From an uncultured bacterium (GTDB lineage: Bacteria > Bacillota > Clostridia > Oscillospirales > Ruminococcaceae): DNA of 64,000 nucleotides. The stretch covers positions 12,578-76,577 of the forward strand of contig CAJMSD010000012.1 of NCBI GenBank assembly GCA_905215965.1, written 5' to 3'. The number at the start of each line of letters is the position of its first letter. The first letter of the stretch is position 1. Positions 1-10,200 of the stretch are shown here, one piece after another. Position numbers and translations under genes: made by a program. The notes below the pieces were generated by a model. It worked only from the letters and a program-made list of their open reading frames with translations. It did no database searches and was not told the origin of the DNA.

Positions 1-1
1 C

Positions 2-2290
2 GTAATTTCCAATGCCGTTATGCTGCCTGAAAGCATCAGCGCTGCCGACAGCGAATACACAATGAACGTTTCGGTCAAGCTTAACGGAGAAAAAAAAGAG
101 ATCAGTCCCTACATCTACGGAGTTAACGAGTACGGAAACGTCAACAATCTGAAAAATATCACCGTAAACAATATCCGTCAGGGCGGAAACCGCTACACTG
201 CCTACAACTGGGAAACAAACTGGTCGAACGCAGGAAACGACTGGACGCACAGCTCAGATACAAATATCGGCGACGATGTAAACGGTGCAGGCTATGCCGC
301 ACGCAAGCTCTCCGAGACCTGTGGAAAGTACAATGTTCCGTATAAGCTGACAACTCTGCAAATGGCAGGATATGTTTCCGCCGATAAAAACGGCTCGGTA
401 AGCGAAGCCGAGGCTGCTCCGTCGGCACGCTGGAACAAGGTAGAATTCAGAAAAGACGGCGAGCTTTCGCTTACTCCCGACCTCTCCGACGGTACGGTCT
501 ATATGGACGAATATGTAAATTACCTCGTTAAGACTCTGGGAGATTCTTCGACCTCGACAGGAATTCAGGCTTACAGCCTTGATAACGAGCCTGTGCTCTG
601 GAACGACTCTCACCCGAGAATTCACGCCGATGAAGTAACAAACAGCGAGCTTGTTTCAAAGTCGATAGAGCTGGCAAAGGTAGTAAAGGAGATCGACCCG
701 AACGCAGAGGTTTTCGGTCCGGCTTTCTGGGGAATGCTCCCCTGCATTCAGATAGGAGAATCCGGAAACGGCTTCACCGATCCCGAGTGGCAGGCTGTAA
801 AGAGTAACTACAACTGGTATCTTGATTATTACCTCGACCAGATGTCTCAGGCTGAAAAGGAATGCGGAACTCGTCTGCTTGACGTAATTGACGTTCACTA
901 TTATGCTCAGGACTGCTCAACGGACGAAGCGAGACTTCAGGCTGCAAGAAGCCTTTACGATCCTACCTACGTTGAGAACAGCTGGCTTCAGCCTTACATG
1001 GGGCAGTATTTCCCGTTTATTCCGAATATTCAGAAATCCATCGACAAGTATTATCCGGGAACAAAAATTTCCGTGTCAGAGTACAATCTCGCAAATATCG
1101 CCGATGAAAAGAATACAGGCAAATCCGTAGTTTCAGCTATTGCCGAAACAGAAGCGCTCGGCTGCTTTGCAGACAACAACGTTTACTTTGCCACATATTG
1201 GGGAACTCTCCCGGAATGCCCCTATGTCGAATCCGCAATAAACCTTTATACAAATTATGACGGCGAAGGCGCGGCATTCGGAGACACTCTCGTTGAAGCG
1301 GAAACAGAGGATATTTCACTTGCAACCGCTTACGCTGCTGTCAACGGCAGCGACAACTCGGAAGTAACAATGGTCATCTCCAACAAGGATATGAACAGAA
1401 CGGAAAAATCCGTGATAACTCTCGACGGTTCGGACGAAAATTACAAAAGCGCCGTTGTTTACGCAGTAACTCAGGATCACAGCGATATAAGAATAATCGA
1501 CGTTCAGAACGACGTTTCGGGAAACACCGTTACAGTAGAGCTTCCTCCCCTTTCCGTTGCACAGGTCGTAATTTCAAATGAAGCTACCGATAAAACGGTC
1601 TATGAAGAACCCGATATCGAAACAAAGGAAATTACCTACAATTTCAGCGAGCTTGAAACTTCTCCGAACGGCTACCTTATGATACCGATCGAGGATGCCA
1701 AGGCTCTGAAAAAAGCCGTTATCAACTCAACCGCATACAGCACATCCGGCGCATCATGGTACGGCGGAGGCGGAGGTCTTTGCTTCAACCACCTCAAGCT
1801 CAGCGACGGAAGCGAAGCATGGGGACAGAAATCTTTCTCGTACAGCGCAGGAACAGGCGACTCGACCGTAAGCTTTGACGGAACATTTACTATCGTGACA
1901 GACGCGAGCACAAATACGACCGCCGAAGTTGAAGCCGAAATAGGCGACACATATATTGAGTTCCAGGACTGGTGGAAATCGTCAAGCAACGATGATACCG
2001 GAGCCGATGTAAACGTCACATACAACACGATCACTCTTTATTATGAATACGATAATACGGAGACCGAATCGCTTAAAGGCGACGCAAATCTTGACGGCAG
2101 TGTTGACATAGACGACGTTGTTACTATCCTTTGCAACGCTGCAAACAAAGAAACATATCCGCTTTCCGACAAAGCCATAGCTAACGCTGACGTATATCAG
2201 TGCGGAGACGGAATAAGCTCAAACGACGCGGTTTCCGTTCAGAAATATCTTGCTCTTATACTCGATAAGCTGCCGGAGTCATATCTTTGA
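2..2290 (+). CDS. GH44 endoglucanase with C-terminal module and type I dockerin (5' partial)
   Basis: Secreted beta-glucanase of family GH44, cleaving cellulose, xyloglucan or similar beta-1,4-glucans. The frame is open to the left edge, and the first codons read like the end of a signal peptide, so the true start is outside the window. Counting from the Met at position 20, the putative acid/base Glu lies in YSLDNEPVLW (about residue 190) and the putative nucleophile in SVSEYN (about residue 354). Residues about 540-680 form a Gly/aromatic-rich beta module that could be a CBM; R. flavefaciens GH44 enzymes are known to carry such modules, but the family is not proven here. Residues 686-756 are a type I dockerin: a good calcium loop (GDANLDGSVDIDD) and a second, atypical one (ADVYQCGDGISSND). 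The dockerin implies incorporation into a cellulosome through a cohesin. Followed by a terminator at about 2420. Confidence 0.93.
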   Translation, partial: VISNAVMLPESISAADSEYTMNVSVKLNGEKKEISPYIYGVNEYGNVNNLKNITVNNIRQGGNRYTAYNWETNWSNAGNDWTHSSDTNIGDDVNGAGYAARKLSETCGKYNVPYKLTTLQMAGYVSADKNGSVSEAEAAPSARWNKVEFRKDGELSLTPDLSDGTVYMDEYVNYLVKTLGDSSTSTGIQAYSLDNEPVLWNDSHPRIHADEVTNSELVSKSIELAKVVKEIDPNAEVFGPAFWGMLPCIQIGESGNGFTDPEWQAVKSNYNWYLDYYLDQMSQAEKECGTRLLDVIDVHYYAQDCSTDEARLQAARSLYDPTYVENSWLQPYMGQYFPFIPNIQKSIDKYYPGTKISVSEYNLANIADEKNTGKSVVSAIAETEALGCFADNNVYFATYWGTLPECPYVESAINLYTNYDGEGAAFGDTLVEAETEDISLATAYAAVNGSDNSEVTMVISNKDMNRTEKSVITLDGSDENYKSAVVYAVTQDHSDIRIIDVQNDVSGNTVTVELPPLSVAQVVISNEATDKTVYEEPDIETKEITYNFSELETSPNGYLMIPIEDAKALKKAVINSTAYSTSGASWYGGGGGLCFNHLKLSDGSEAWGQKSFSYSAGTGDSTVSFDGTFTIVTDASTNTTAEVEAEIGDTYIEFQDWWKSSSNDDTGADVNVTYNTITLYYEYDNTETESLKGDANLDGSVDIDDVVTILCNAANKETYPLSDKAIANADVYQCGDGISSNDAVSVQKYLALILDKLPESYL

Positions 2291-2585
2291 TGCCTGACTG
2301 TATTATAATCATCGGGCAGCATTGATGCTGCAAGTGCTATTACGCTGCGGATATCTGCACTAACCGCAGCTTGAGAAAAAGTTCTTATAAATATTCCTTT
2401 GTTAAATTCAAAAAACAGACAGCCGTATTCAGCAATGAATGCGGCTGCTTTTTGTTACTCGGAAACAGATCTCCTGCAAAGATTACGAATGCTTGAAACT
2501 TGTATTGATCTGTGATATAAGCGGCGAGTCGCCGCCGACAAATTCGCGCTGCAAAACGTGCTCCATGTAATTTTTCACGCGAATA
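2291..2585. other. Intergenic stretch with several hairpins, no gene seen
   Basis: The gap between the GH44 gene and polA holds small hairpins: GCAGCA/TGCTGC at 2316-2331, GCTGCGG/CCGCAGC at 2344-2370, the GH44 terminator at 2420-2454, and GCGGCG/CGCCGC at 2521-2535. A 31-codon minus-strand frame near 2490-2580 lacks a ribosome-binding site and I do not call it a gene. Confidence 0.4.
2420..2454 (+). terminator. Rho-independent terminator of the GH44 gene
   Basis: Ten-pair stem (AGCCGTATTC / GAATGCGGCT, one G-T wobble), six-base loop, then GCTTTTTG. Confidence 0.75.
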
Positions 2586-2614
2586 TTGCTATTTTACGGT
2601 TTATATGCTATAAT
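2586..2614 (+). promoter_or_regulatory. polA operon promoter (sigma-A, extended -10)
   Basis: TTGCTA at 2586-2591, 17-base spacer ending in TGC, TATAAT at 2609-2614. The -10 is the left end of a perfect inverted repeat (next entry). The same arrangement stands before the GH95 gene at 36628-36656. Confidence 0.65.
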
Positions 2615-2634
2615 AAGCGTAAACGCTTATTATA
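2609..2634. repeat. Perfect inverted repeat over the polA -10
   Basis: TATAATAAGCGT - AA - ACGCTTATTATA, twelve perfect pairs around a two-base centre. It covers the -10 and the expected transcription start, so it could be an operator or a hairpin at the 5' end of the mRNA. A near-copy lies at 36652-36675. Confidence 0.8.
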
Positions 2635-2749
2635 CTTTATCTAAATTCCTTGCAGATACTCAAATCACAGATTTGCTCCCTGCAATCAAACAAAAATGTA
2701 ATATATTATGAATGCGTATACAGACGCGCTCAGAGAAATGAGGCTGAAT

Positions 2750-5293
2750 ATGAAATTTCTTGCAATTGACGGAAACAGCATACTTAACCGTGCGTTTTAC
2801 GGAATAAAAATGCTCTCGAATAAAAAGGGAGTTTTCACCAACGCTGTGTTCGGTTTTATGAATATATACCTGAAAAATGTCGGAGAATTCAAACCCGACG
2901 CCGTTGCTGTCGCCTTTGACCTGCGTTCCCCCACGTTCAGGCATAAGGCGGTTTCATCTTATAAGGCGAACCGAAAGGGTATGCCTCCGGAGCTTGCTCA
3001 GCAGCTTCCGCTTGTCAAGGAGCTGCTTTCTCTTATGGGCGTAAAGGTCATGGAATGCGAGGGCTACGAGGCTGACGATATCCTCGGAACTCTTTCCAAA
3101 ATGTGTACCGACAAGGGCATCGAATGCCATATTCTTACGGGAGACAGAGACAGCCTGCAGCTCATCGACGATAACGTAACGATACGTCTTGCCACCAATA
3201 AGGAAACTATCCTTTACACACCTCAGCGATTTATTGACGATTACGGCTTCGAGCCGATAAAGCTGATCGACCTGAAAGCTCTCATGGGCGACAGCTCTGA
3301 TAATATTCCGGGAGTTCCCGGCATCGGAGAAAAAACTGCTTCGGCGCTTATTAAAAAATACGGCTCCGTCGAAAAGCTTTACGAGGAATACGCCGATTCC
3401 GCAGATATTACCAAGGGAGTCAAAGCCAAGCTCGAAAAGGGAGCCGATTCCGCCAAGGAGAGCAAATGGCTTGCAACTATAGTACGCGATGTTCCCGTGA
3501 GCGCCAATCCCGAAGATTACCTCACAGGCGCTCCGGATAATACGGGAATAAGCCGTCTGCTAACCGAGCTTGAGATGTTCAAGCTGCTGGATAAGCTCGG
3601 AATATCTGCATCGGTCGGGATCGCGGCAGCTCCCGAAAAAAATGAAGAGACCGCCGCCGAACCTATCGAGCTTTCCTGCGAACCGCTCGCCGCAGAAATT
3701 ATAGATTCCCTCGAAAGCTGCGATTATCTTTTTGACGGAACAAAGCTGACCGTCCGCAGCGGAAATACCGTATATACCGCGGAAAGCGATGATATTATAT
3801 GCGGATTCCTGTCGTCCGGATGCGCGAAAAACACCATTGATGCAAAGCCGCATTACCGTTATGCCTTTGCTCACGGTATCGAACTGAAAAATCTGAAAAA
3901 TGACGCAGCTATCTGCGGCTATCTGCTTAATACGGCAGCTTCGGATTATACCGTTGAAAAGCTGTGTGCCGAATATTCCGTTCATTACTGCGCTGAAAAC
4001 GGCGAATATGCCGATATAGCCTCCCTTGATTTGCTGACAAAAAAGCTGAGAGAGCTTGTGAAAAACGAGGGAATGAACGAGCTTCTTGAAAAAATAGAGC
4101 TTCCTCTTACGGAAGTCCTTGCATCTATGGAGCATTACGGCATAAAAATAGACGCTGAGGGCGTGAGAGAATTCGGCACGATGCTCACGGAAATGACAGA
4201 GGAAACAAGTCAGATAATTTTCGACGAGGCAGGACATACGTTTAATATCTCGTCTCCCAAGCAGCTGGGAGTTGTGCTTTTCGAGGAACAGGGACTTCCG
4301 GCTAAGAAAAAGACAAAAAGCGGTTATTCCACTAATGCCGACGTTCTGGAGGAGCTTAGAAATCAGTCTCCTCTCGTTGATAACGTGCTGAAATACCGCC
4401 GCTATACTAAGCTGAATTCGACCTACGTTGTCGGACTGCTCGATAAAATTGCCGATGACGGACGCATACACACCTGTTTCCGTCAGACTGAAACGCGCAC
4501 GGGAAGAATTTCATCGACCGAGCCGAATATGCAGAATATTCCTGTCAGGACCGAGCTTGGCAGTCAAATGAGAAAATTCTTTACAGCTCCCGACGGAAAG
4601 GTTCTTCTTGACGCCGACTACAGCCAGATAGAGCTGCGCGTAATGGCTCATCTCTGCGGCGACGAGAACATGATAAACGCATTTACATCGGGAGAAGATA
4701 TCCATACCTCAACGGCAGCTCAGGTGTTCGATATGCCTCCGTTCATGGTCACTTCCGAGATGAGAAGCGCCGCCAAAGCGGTAAACTTCGGTATAATTTA
4801 CGGAATAGGAGCTTTCTCGCTTTCAAAGGATATCGGAACTACCGTTGCGCAGGCTAAAAAATACATCTCCGATTATCTTGCGCGGTATCCGAAGGTAAAT
4901 GAATTTATGGAGAGAACTGTTGAAGGCTGCAAAGAAAACGGCTATGTTTCCACAATGTTCGGCAGAAAGCGCTATGTCCCGGAGCTTCAGTCGTCAAACA
5001 AAACAATTCAGGCAGCCGGAAAAAGAATTGCTATGAATACTCCCGTTCAGGGCACGGCTGCGGATCTTATAAAGATCGCTATGGTGAACGTTTACAAGCG
5101 TCTGCGCGAGGAAAAACTCGACGCGCAGCTTATCCTGCAGGTTCACGACGAATTGATTGTCGAGGCTTCTCTTGCGGACGCTGCCGCGGCTTCCGAAATA
5201 TTGGGAGATGAAATGCGCAGGGTGTACGAGATGAAAGCGCCGCTTTCAGTCGAAGTAAACGAGGGCAAAAGCTGGTATGACGCCAAAGGCTGA
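2750..5293 (+). CDS. polA: DNA polymerase I
   Basis: Fills gaps and removes RNA primers during replication and excision repair. An upstream in-frame ATG at 2708 exists, but the ATG at 2750 has a GAGG at 2740-2743 and gives the family-typical start MKFLAIDGNSILNRAFYG, so it was chosen (847 residues). The N-terminal ~290 residues are the 5'-3' exonuclease/FEN domain. The middle ~310-470 corresponds to the 3'-5' exonuclease fold but lacks recognisable catalytic carboxylates, so proofreading is probably lost, as in many Firmicutes. The polymerase domain shows motif A DADYSQIELR, O-helix RSAAKAVNFGIIYG and motif C QVHDELIVEA. First gene of an operon with a zinc-ribbon gene, rimI and tsaD. Confidence 0.97.
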   Translation: MKFLAIDGNSILNRAFYGIKMLSNKKGVFTNAVFGFMNIYLKNVGEFKPDAVAVAFDLRSPTFRHKAVSSYKANRKGMPPELAQQLPLVKELLSLMGVKVMECEGYEADDILGTLSKMCTDKGIECHILTGDRDSLQLIDDNVTIRLATNKETILYTPQRFIDDYGFEPIKLIDLKALMGDSSDNIPGVPGIGEKTASALIKKYGSVEKLYEEYADSADITKGVKAKLEKGADSAKESKWLATIVRDVPVSANPEDYLTGAPDNTGISRLLTELEMFKLLDKLGISASVGIAAAPEKNEETAAEPIELSCEPLAAEIIDSLESCDYLFDGTKLTVRSGNTVYTAESDDIICGFLSSGCAKNTIDAKPHYRYAFAHGIELKNLKNDAAICGYLLNTAASDYTVEKLCAEYSVHYCAENGEYADIASLDLLTKKLRELVKNEGMNELLEKIELPLTEVLASMEHYGIKIDAEGVREFGTMLTEMTEETSQIIFDEAGHTFNISSPKQLGVVLFEEQGLPAKKKTKSGYSTNADVLEELRNQSPLVDNVLKYRRYTKLNSTYVVGLLDKIADDGRIHTCFRQTETRTGRISSTEPNMQNIPVRTELGSQMRKFFTAPDGKVLLDADYSQIELRVMAHLCGDENMINAFTSGEDIHTSTAAQVFDMPPFMVTSEMRSAAKAVNFGIIYGIGAFSLSKDIGTTVAQAKKYISDYLARYPKVNEFMERTVEGCKENGYVSTMFGRKRYVPELQSSNKTIQAAGKRIAMNTPVQGTAADLIKIAMVNVYKRLREEKLDAQLILQVHDELIVEASLADAAAASEILGDEMRRVYEMKAPLSVEVNEGKSWYDAKG

Positions 5294-5312
5294 GACAGGG
5301 AGATGAGATAAT

Positions 5313-5672
5313 ATGAAGCTGAAATGCAGCGAATGCGGAAATAAGGTCGACAGCAGTGATAAAACCTGTCCGATATGCGGTTACGTTCTTTATGATGACG
5401 TATTCGAAAGAATGGCTGCCGATGTCGATGAGGAACTCGGCAATGTGACAGAAGCCGAGCTTAGAAAGATAAGAAGAGAATCATCAAAAAACGTTGAAAA
5501 GCTGACGTTTTCCCAATTTGAAGAAATATACGCAAGAGAGCACGGCAGTCCGGCTTCAAATCCGCTTGCTGTCGTAAGTCCGCTGTTTTACAGCCTCGAA
5601 AGGCGCAGATATAAACGTGAATTGAATGCGGCATGGCGAGAATATCGGAGGTCCTTGGGATATGACGAATAA
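5313..5672 (+). CDS. Small zinc-ribbon protein
   Basis: A 119-residue protein of unknown function. Its N-terminus is a zinc ribbon with Cys5-x2-Cys8 and Cys19-x2-Cys22 (CSECG ... CPICG). The rest is charged and mostly helical, with a basic C-terminus (RRRYKRELNAAWREYRRSLGYDE). No membrane segment or signal. It follows polA by 19 bases with the SD AGGGAGATGAG before the ATG, and its last codons overlap the rimI start by 11 bases, so it is translated with the operon. I do not recognise a named family; an adaptor or nucleic-acid-binding role is only a guess. Confidence 0.8.
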   Translation: MKLKCSECGNKVDSSDKTCPICGYVLYDDVFERMAADVDEELGNVTEAELRKIRRESSKNVEKLTFSQFEEIYAREHGSPASNPLAVVSPLFYSLERRRYKRELNAAWREYRRSLGYDE

Positions 5673-6123
5673 CATAAAAATTATAAAAGCCGACTCTAAT
5701 ACTCCTCCCGATATTTTTTCCGCTCTTTCGCAGCTTGACAAAGCGGCTGTCGGCTCGGACGGCTGGTCGGAGCAGTCCTTCCGCTCCGAGGCTGAAAAGG
5801 ATAACGGATATGTGCTGTATGTGCTTATTGACGGCGAAGCTGCGGCTCTGCTTACCGGTTATTATGCCTGCGGAGAGGGCGACATCACAAGCGTTGCCGT
5901 TGCTCCGAAGTATCGGCGGCAGGGACTTGCAAAGGCTCTGATAGCGCGGTTTGAAGAGCTGCTTCCCGACGATGCCGAAAAGCTCTTTCTTGAGGTTCGG
6001 CAGTCAAACGAAAATGCCGCCGCTTTATATAAAAAATGCGGATTCGAGCAGATATCGCTCAGGAAAAATTTTTATTCGGATCCCCGCGAAAACGCTATAG
6101 TAATGATGAAAGCTGAGGTATAA
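5662..6123 (+). CDS. rimI: Ribosomal protein S18 alanine N-acetyltransferase-like GNAT
   Basis: GNAT acetyltransferase of the RimI type, which acetylates the N-terminus of ribosomal protein S18 or other proteins. The acetyl-CoA signature is ITSVAVAPKYRRQGLAKALI (V-x4-R-x2-G-x-A), and the second conserved block is EVRQSNENAAALYKKCGFE. The frame is open from 5626, but the ATG at 5662 is preceded by CGGAGG at 5646-5651 and gives a normal 153-residue length. It overlaps the zinc-ribbon gene by 11 bases and sits 3 bases before tsaD; rimI-tsaD adjacency is common in Firmicutes and supports the name. Substrate is inferred from family and neighbourhood. Confidence 0.88.
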   Translation: MTNNIKIIKADSNTPPDIFSALSQLDKAAVGSDGWSEQSFRSEAEKDNGYVLYVLIDGEAAALLTGYYACGEGDITSVAVAPKYRRQGLAKALIARFEELLPDDAEKLFLEVRQSNENAAALYKKCGFEQISLRKNFYSDPRENAIVMMKAEV

Positions 6124-6126
6124 AAT

Positions 6127-7143
6127 ATGCTTATTCTTGGAATAGAAAGCTCCTGCGACGAGACCGCCGCAAGCGTTGTTAAGGACGGCAGAGAGATAAT
6201 TTCCTCCGTCGTTTCGACACAGATCGAGGAGCACAAAAAATACGGCGGAGTTGTTCCCGAAATCGCGTCGCGCCGCCACTGTGAAAATATACTCGGCGTT
6301 GTCCGAAAGACTCTTGACGATGCAGAAATAACGCTCGGCGATGTCGATGCCGTTGCTGTAACATACGCGCCCGGACTTATAGGCGCGCTGCTTGTGGGAG
6401 TTAATTTTGCAAAAGGACTTGCCATGGCTTCGGGAAAGCCGCTTGTTCCGGTTCATCATATTGCCGGTCATATCGCTACCAACTACCTCACCCACAAGGA
6501 GCTTGACCCTCCTTATCTCTGCCTTGTGGCAAGCGGAGGTCACAGCCATATTATCGAAGTCCTTTCATATAATAGATTCAGAGTTGTCGGCAGGACCCGT
6601 GACGACGCGGCAGGAGAATGCTTCGACAAATGCGCCCGTGCAATGGGATTTCCCTATCCTGGCGGAGTTCACATCGATAATGCCGCCCAAAACGGCGATC
6701 CCGCAAAATTCAAGCTTCCTCACCCTGCCGTTGCCGGAAGCGAGTTCGATTTCAGCTTTTCGGGACTGAAAACCTTTGTCATCAATACTATACATAATTC
6801 TCAGCAGAAAGATATCGAGCTTGATCACAACGATCTTTCCGCAAGTATTCAGCAGACGATCGCCGAGATCCTTACCGAAAAGACAATGAAAGCCGCCGAA
6901 GCTCTCGGCTATCGGAAAATTGCTCTTGCAGGCGGAGTTTCAGCCAACTCGGGAGTGCGCTCGGCAATGGCGGAGGCTTGCTCAAAGCGCGGTTTTGAAT
7001 TTTTTATGCCGGATAAGAAGCTCTGCGGCGATAACGGCGCAATGATCGCAAGTCAGGGCTACTACAATTTTATAAACGGAATTACTGCCGACGAAAGCCT
7101 GAATGCCGCCGCTACCCTTTCTCTGGACGACATAAGCGAATAA
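6127..7143 (+). CDS. tsaD: tRNA N6-adenosine threonylcarbamoyltransferase
   Basis: Transfers the threonylcarbamoyl group to A37 of tRNAs reading ANN codons, working with TsaB and TsaE. The 338-residue length is typical. It begins with the ASKHA-type LILGIESSCDETAASVV, has the metal-binding HHIAGH motif and ASGGHSHI, and ends with the conserved GGVSANSGVR and LCGDNGAMIA blocks. The SD is GAGG inside the end of rimI, three bases away. Last gene of the polA operon; no strong terminator before the next promoter at 7149. Confidence 0.97.
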   Translation: MLILGIESSCDETAASVVKDGREIISSVVSTQIEEHKKYGGVVPEIASRRHCENILGVVRKTLDDAEITLGDVDAVAVTYAPGLIGALLVGVNFAKGLAMASGKPLVPVHHIAGHIATNYLTHKELDPPYLCLVASGGHSHIIEVLSYNRFRVVGRTRDDAAGECFDKCARAMGFPYPGGVHIDNAAQNGDPAKFKLPHPAVAGSEFDFSFSGLKTFVINTIHNSQQKDIELDHNDLSASIQQTIAEILTEKTMKAAEALGYRKIALAGGVSANSGVRSAMAEACSKRGFEFFMPDKKLCGDNGAMIASQGYYNFINGITADESLNAAATLSLDDISE

Positions 7144-7148
7144 GAGCC

Positions 7149-7177
7149 TTGGCATCTCTGCGCGAATCATATATAAT
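7149..7177 (+). promoter_or_regulatory. Promoter of the LRR-dockerin gene
   Basis: TTGGCA at 7149-7154, 17-base spacer, TATAAT at 7172-7177, starting right after the tsaD stop codon. Confidence 0.65.
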
Positions 7178-7209
7178 AAAAATATAAATTATATCAGGAG
7201 GATCTTACC

Positions 7210-10200
7210 ATGAAAAAGTTATTATCTGCGCTCCTTGCCGTGAGCGTTGTTTTCGGCGCAGGCTCGGCTGTGTTTGACTCCGCAAATTACAGCTCCATGC
7301 AGACTTATGCTTCTTCCGAGTATACGGAGGGAACTTACGGCTATCTTACTTATAAAAATTACGGTGATTACATAGAGATTACGGATTGCGATGTATCGGC
7401 AACTTCTGTTGAAATACCTTCTGAAATTGACGGAGTGCCTGTTACGAGTATAGGCGATGATGCGTTCTATGAGTGCTCAAATTCTTCCGTAATTATTCCT
7501 AACAGTATTACATGTATAGGCAATCGAGCGTTCTACAGTTGCTCAAACTTGGAATCTATAACAATCCCAAATAGCGTTACAATTATCGGTAATAACGCGT
7601 TCACTGGATGTTATAGCTTGACCTTTATAGCAATTTCAGACAGTGTTGAAAGTATAGGTTTAAGTGCATTCAATCACTGTTCAGGCTTAACCTCTATAAC
7701 CGTTCCCGACAGCGTTACAAGTATCGGGTATGGTGCATTCAGTTACTGCGGCAGCTTGACTGAAATTCTTGTTGATGAAAATAATCAATACTATACGAGC
7801 GACAACGGAGTATTGTTTAATAAGGATAAAACTACGCTTTGTGCATATCCGTACGGAAAAAAAGAATCAAAGTATATTATTCCAGATAGTGTTACAAGTA
7901 TAGGTAATGATGCTTTCTGTGATTGTGATAACTTAACCTCTGTGACCATTCCTGATAGCGTTACAAGCATTGAGTGTAGTGCATTCATCGGCTGTTCAGG
8001 CTTGACTTCAATAACCATTCCAGATAGTGTTAAAAGTATCGGCAATTATGCGTTCTATTACTGCGACGGCTTGACCTCTGTAACCATTCCCGACAGCGTT
8101 ACAAGTATTGGTGCAGGTGCGTTTAGTGGTTTCACAGGCACAATGCACGGCTATGAAGGCTCTTATGCGCAGACTTACGCCAAAGAAAATAATATTACAT
8201 TCAGTGTTATCAAGCAGGATATAGCCCCCAAGATCTATGAGCAAATGAATATATTAGCTAATGACCCCTTGTATTACGGCAACTCTCAGACCGTACAGAT
8301 CATAGAAGATTATCGTAATATGGCGATAGCCGACCCCGAGGTAGAGAGCTATCATTTCTGGAAGAATATAGGTAATATAACGGACGGTAATTTGAGCGAG
8401 GAAGAGTTTAATCAAACAATGACCGTACAAGCTTTAATTACAGAAATTTTTCTTAATGAAGAGCTGATTGCATCATTTGATAAAAATACAGCCGATTTAC
8501 TCTGGAAAGAACAAAAAGAAGTGCTGACAGGTATTAAGAATAATGCGTCTGATTGGTCTTTAAGTGAAGAGGCTCTTAACAAAATAGACACGATTATTTC
8601 AACGGTTGATTATTCAAGCGAATTTTTTGATAAGTCTGTAATAGAGGTTTGTGAAATATTAAAGAATATAAACGGTCAGGAATTGACCGCTTTTGAAAAA
8701 TTTATTAAGGGATATGCCGGAAAAGCTGAAATTGCAGGTGGGGTTGGTACTGTTCTTGAACTATTTCAGATATTCTCAACACGTCAGGAGAAGATTGAAA
8801 ACGCTGCACAGTTGTATGAATTGTACTTAGCTTGTCTCGCATATCAATCTTCAAGCGCTCAGTTTCGTCAGGCAGTGCAGTTTATGTCGGATAGTGTAGC
8901 AAGAGAAGTGAGTAAATATACCGGCAATGATGATTTTGCAAAGAGAATGAGAGAAGTCGGAGCATTGTATCAAAAATATTATGAAATAATACTTGATGAA
9001 ACAAAAGAACAATATAAAAATTTGGCTTCTGAATTAAGTTCGGAAATTGATTTTAATAAAGATCATCAGTGGGAAACATTTAAGGGAAAGGCGATAGCAA
9101 TAGGCGTTATAGCTGCTGCATTCCCTGAAATAGCTTTTGCATTAAAAACTGCAGGAATTGTACTTGATGTCGGAGTTTCATTATGGGAAATAACATCAGG
9201 GGTGGACGAACGCGCGCTTGAACGTGATAAATTCCTGAATATGATACTGTTTTATGATTCGTTCTCTAATGCGCTCTATTCAAAGGACGGCTTTTACGGC
9301 TTGCTGTTAGATGACCCAAGCGAAGAGTCCTATCAGACATTTCTAAATGGAGTGAAAATGTATCTTATTGCGGAAGAAATGACCTTGGAATATGCTGCTA
9401 ATTATTCAATAATGCTAAGACAAGCATTGCGTGATTGGAAGAAAGTATTTGTATTAATTGACCAGCAGGATTACATTAAACCAGTGTATCATGCAAGATA
9501 TCCCGATAGACCAACCGGAGGGCGTACACCTCAATCATGTTGGAAGGAACTTAATAGTGATATGGTAGATGATGATGTTCAGCTTCTACGATATATGCAT
9601 GTGTTTGTTGATACTGAGGAGTTTACAGGTCTGCGACATTTGTATTATTTAACGGAAGAAGAAGCTTCACAGTTGGGGAAGACTGAATTTACTAAGTATC
9701 AATGTTTACATACAAAAGTTAAGATGTATTCAATTTTATGTCCCATTGACATAACAATAAAACACGGTGACGAAATTGTTGCAAAGGTTGAAAATGATAA
9801 AATTGTTTTGAACAGTAACGAGATTATCCTTAATGTTTATAAGGAAGCAGACGATGAATATGCATATAAACATATAATTTTGCCGGAAGGATATACTCTC
9901 GAGATCAACGGCTTTGATGAAGGAACTATGACCTTTGAAAAAACGGTTGTCGAAAACGGAAAGGCAAAAATGATCTCCAATGTTTCCGATGTTCCTGTAC
10001 AAAAGGGTTCTTCCTATAAAGAAATTATTGAAAACGGCGTAACTGTTGCATTGGAATATGATAAGGAAAACGACGGCATATCTGACGGTACTCTGACGTG
10101 TGTAATGATTGATCCGGAACATGCTATAACAGATATTCTGTTAGGCGACATTGACGGCGACGGCGCAGTAAACTCCAGCGACGCTTCACTTGTCCTCCGC

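Noticed and set aside
2490..2583. 31-codon minus-strand frame before polA (contains MEHVLQREFVGGDSPL)
   Set aside because: No ribosome site; partly made of the GCGGCG hairpin. May be a decayed repeat, but not supportable as a gene.
3560..4471. 303-codon minus-strand frame inside polA
   Set aside because: Shadow of a well-supported gene caused by codon bias; no motif, no SD.
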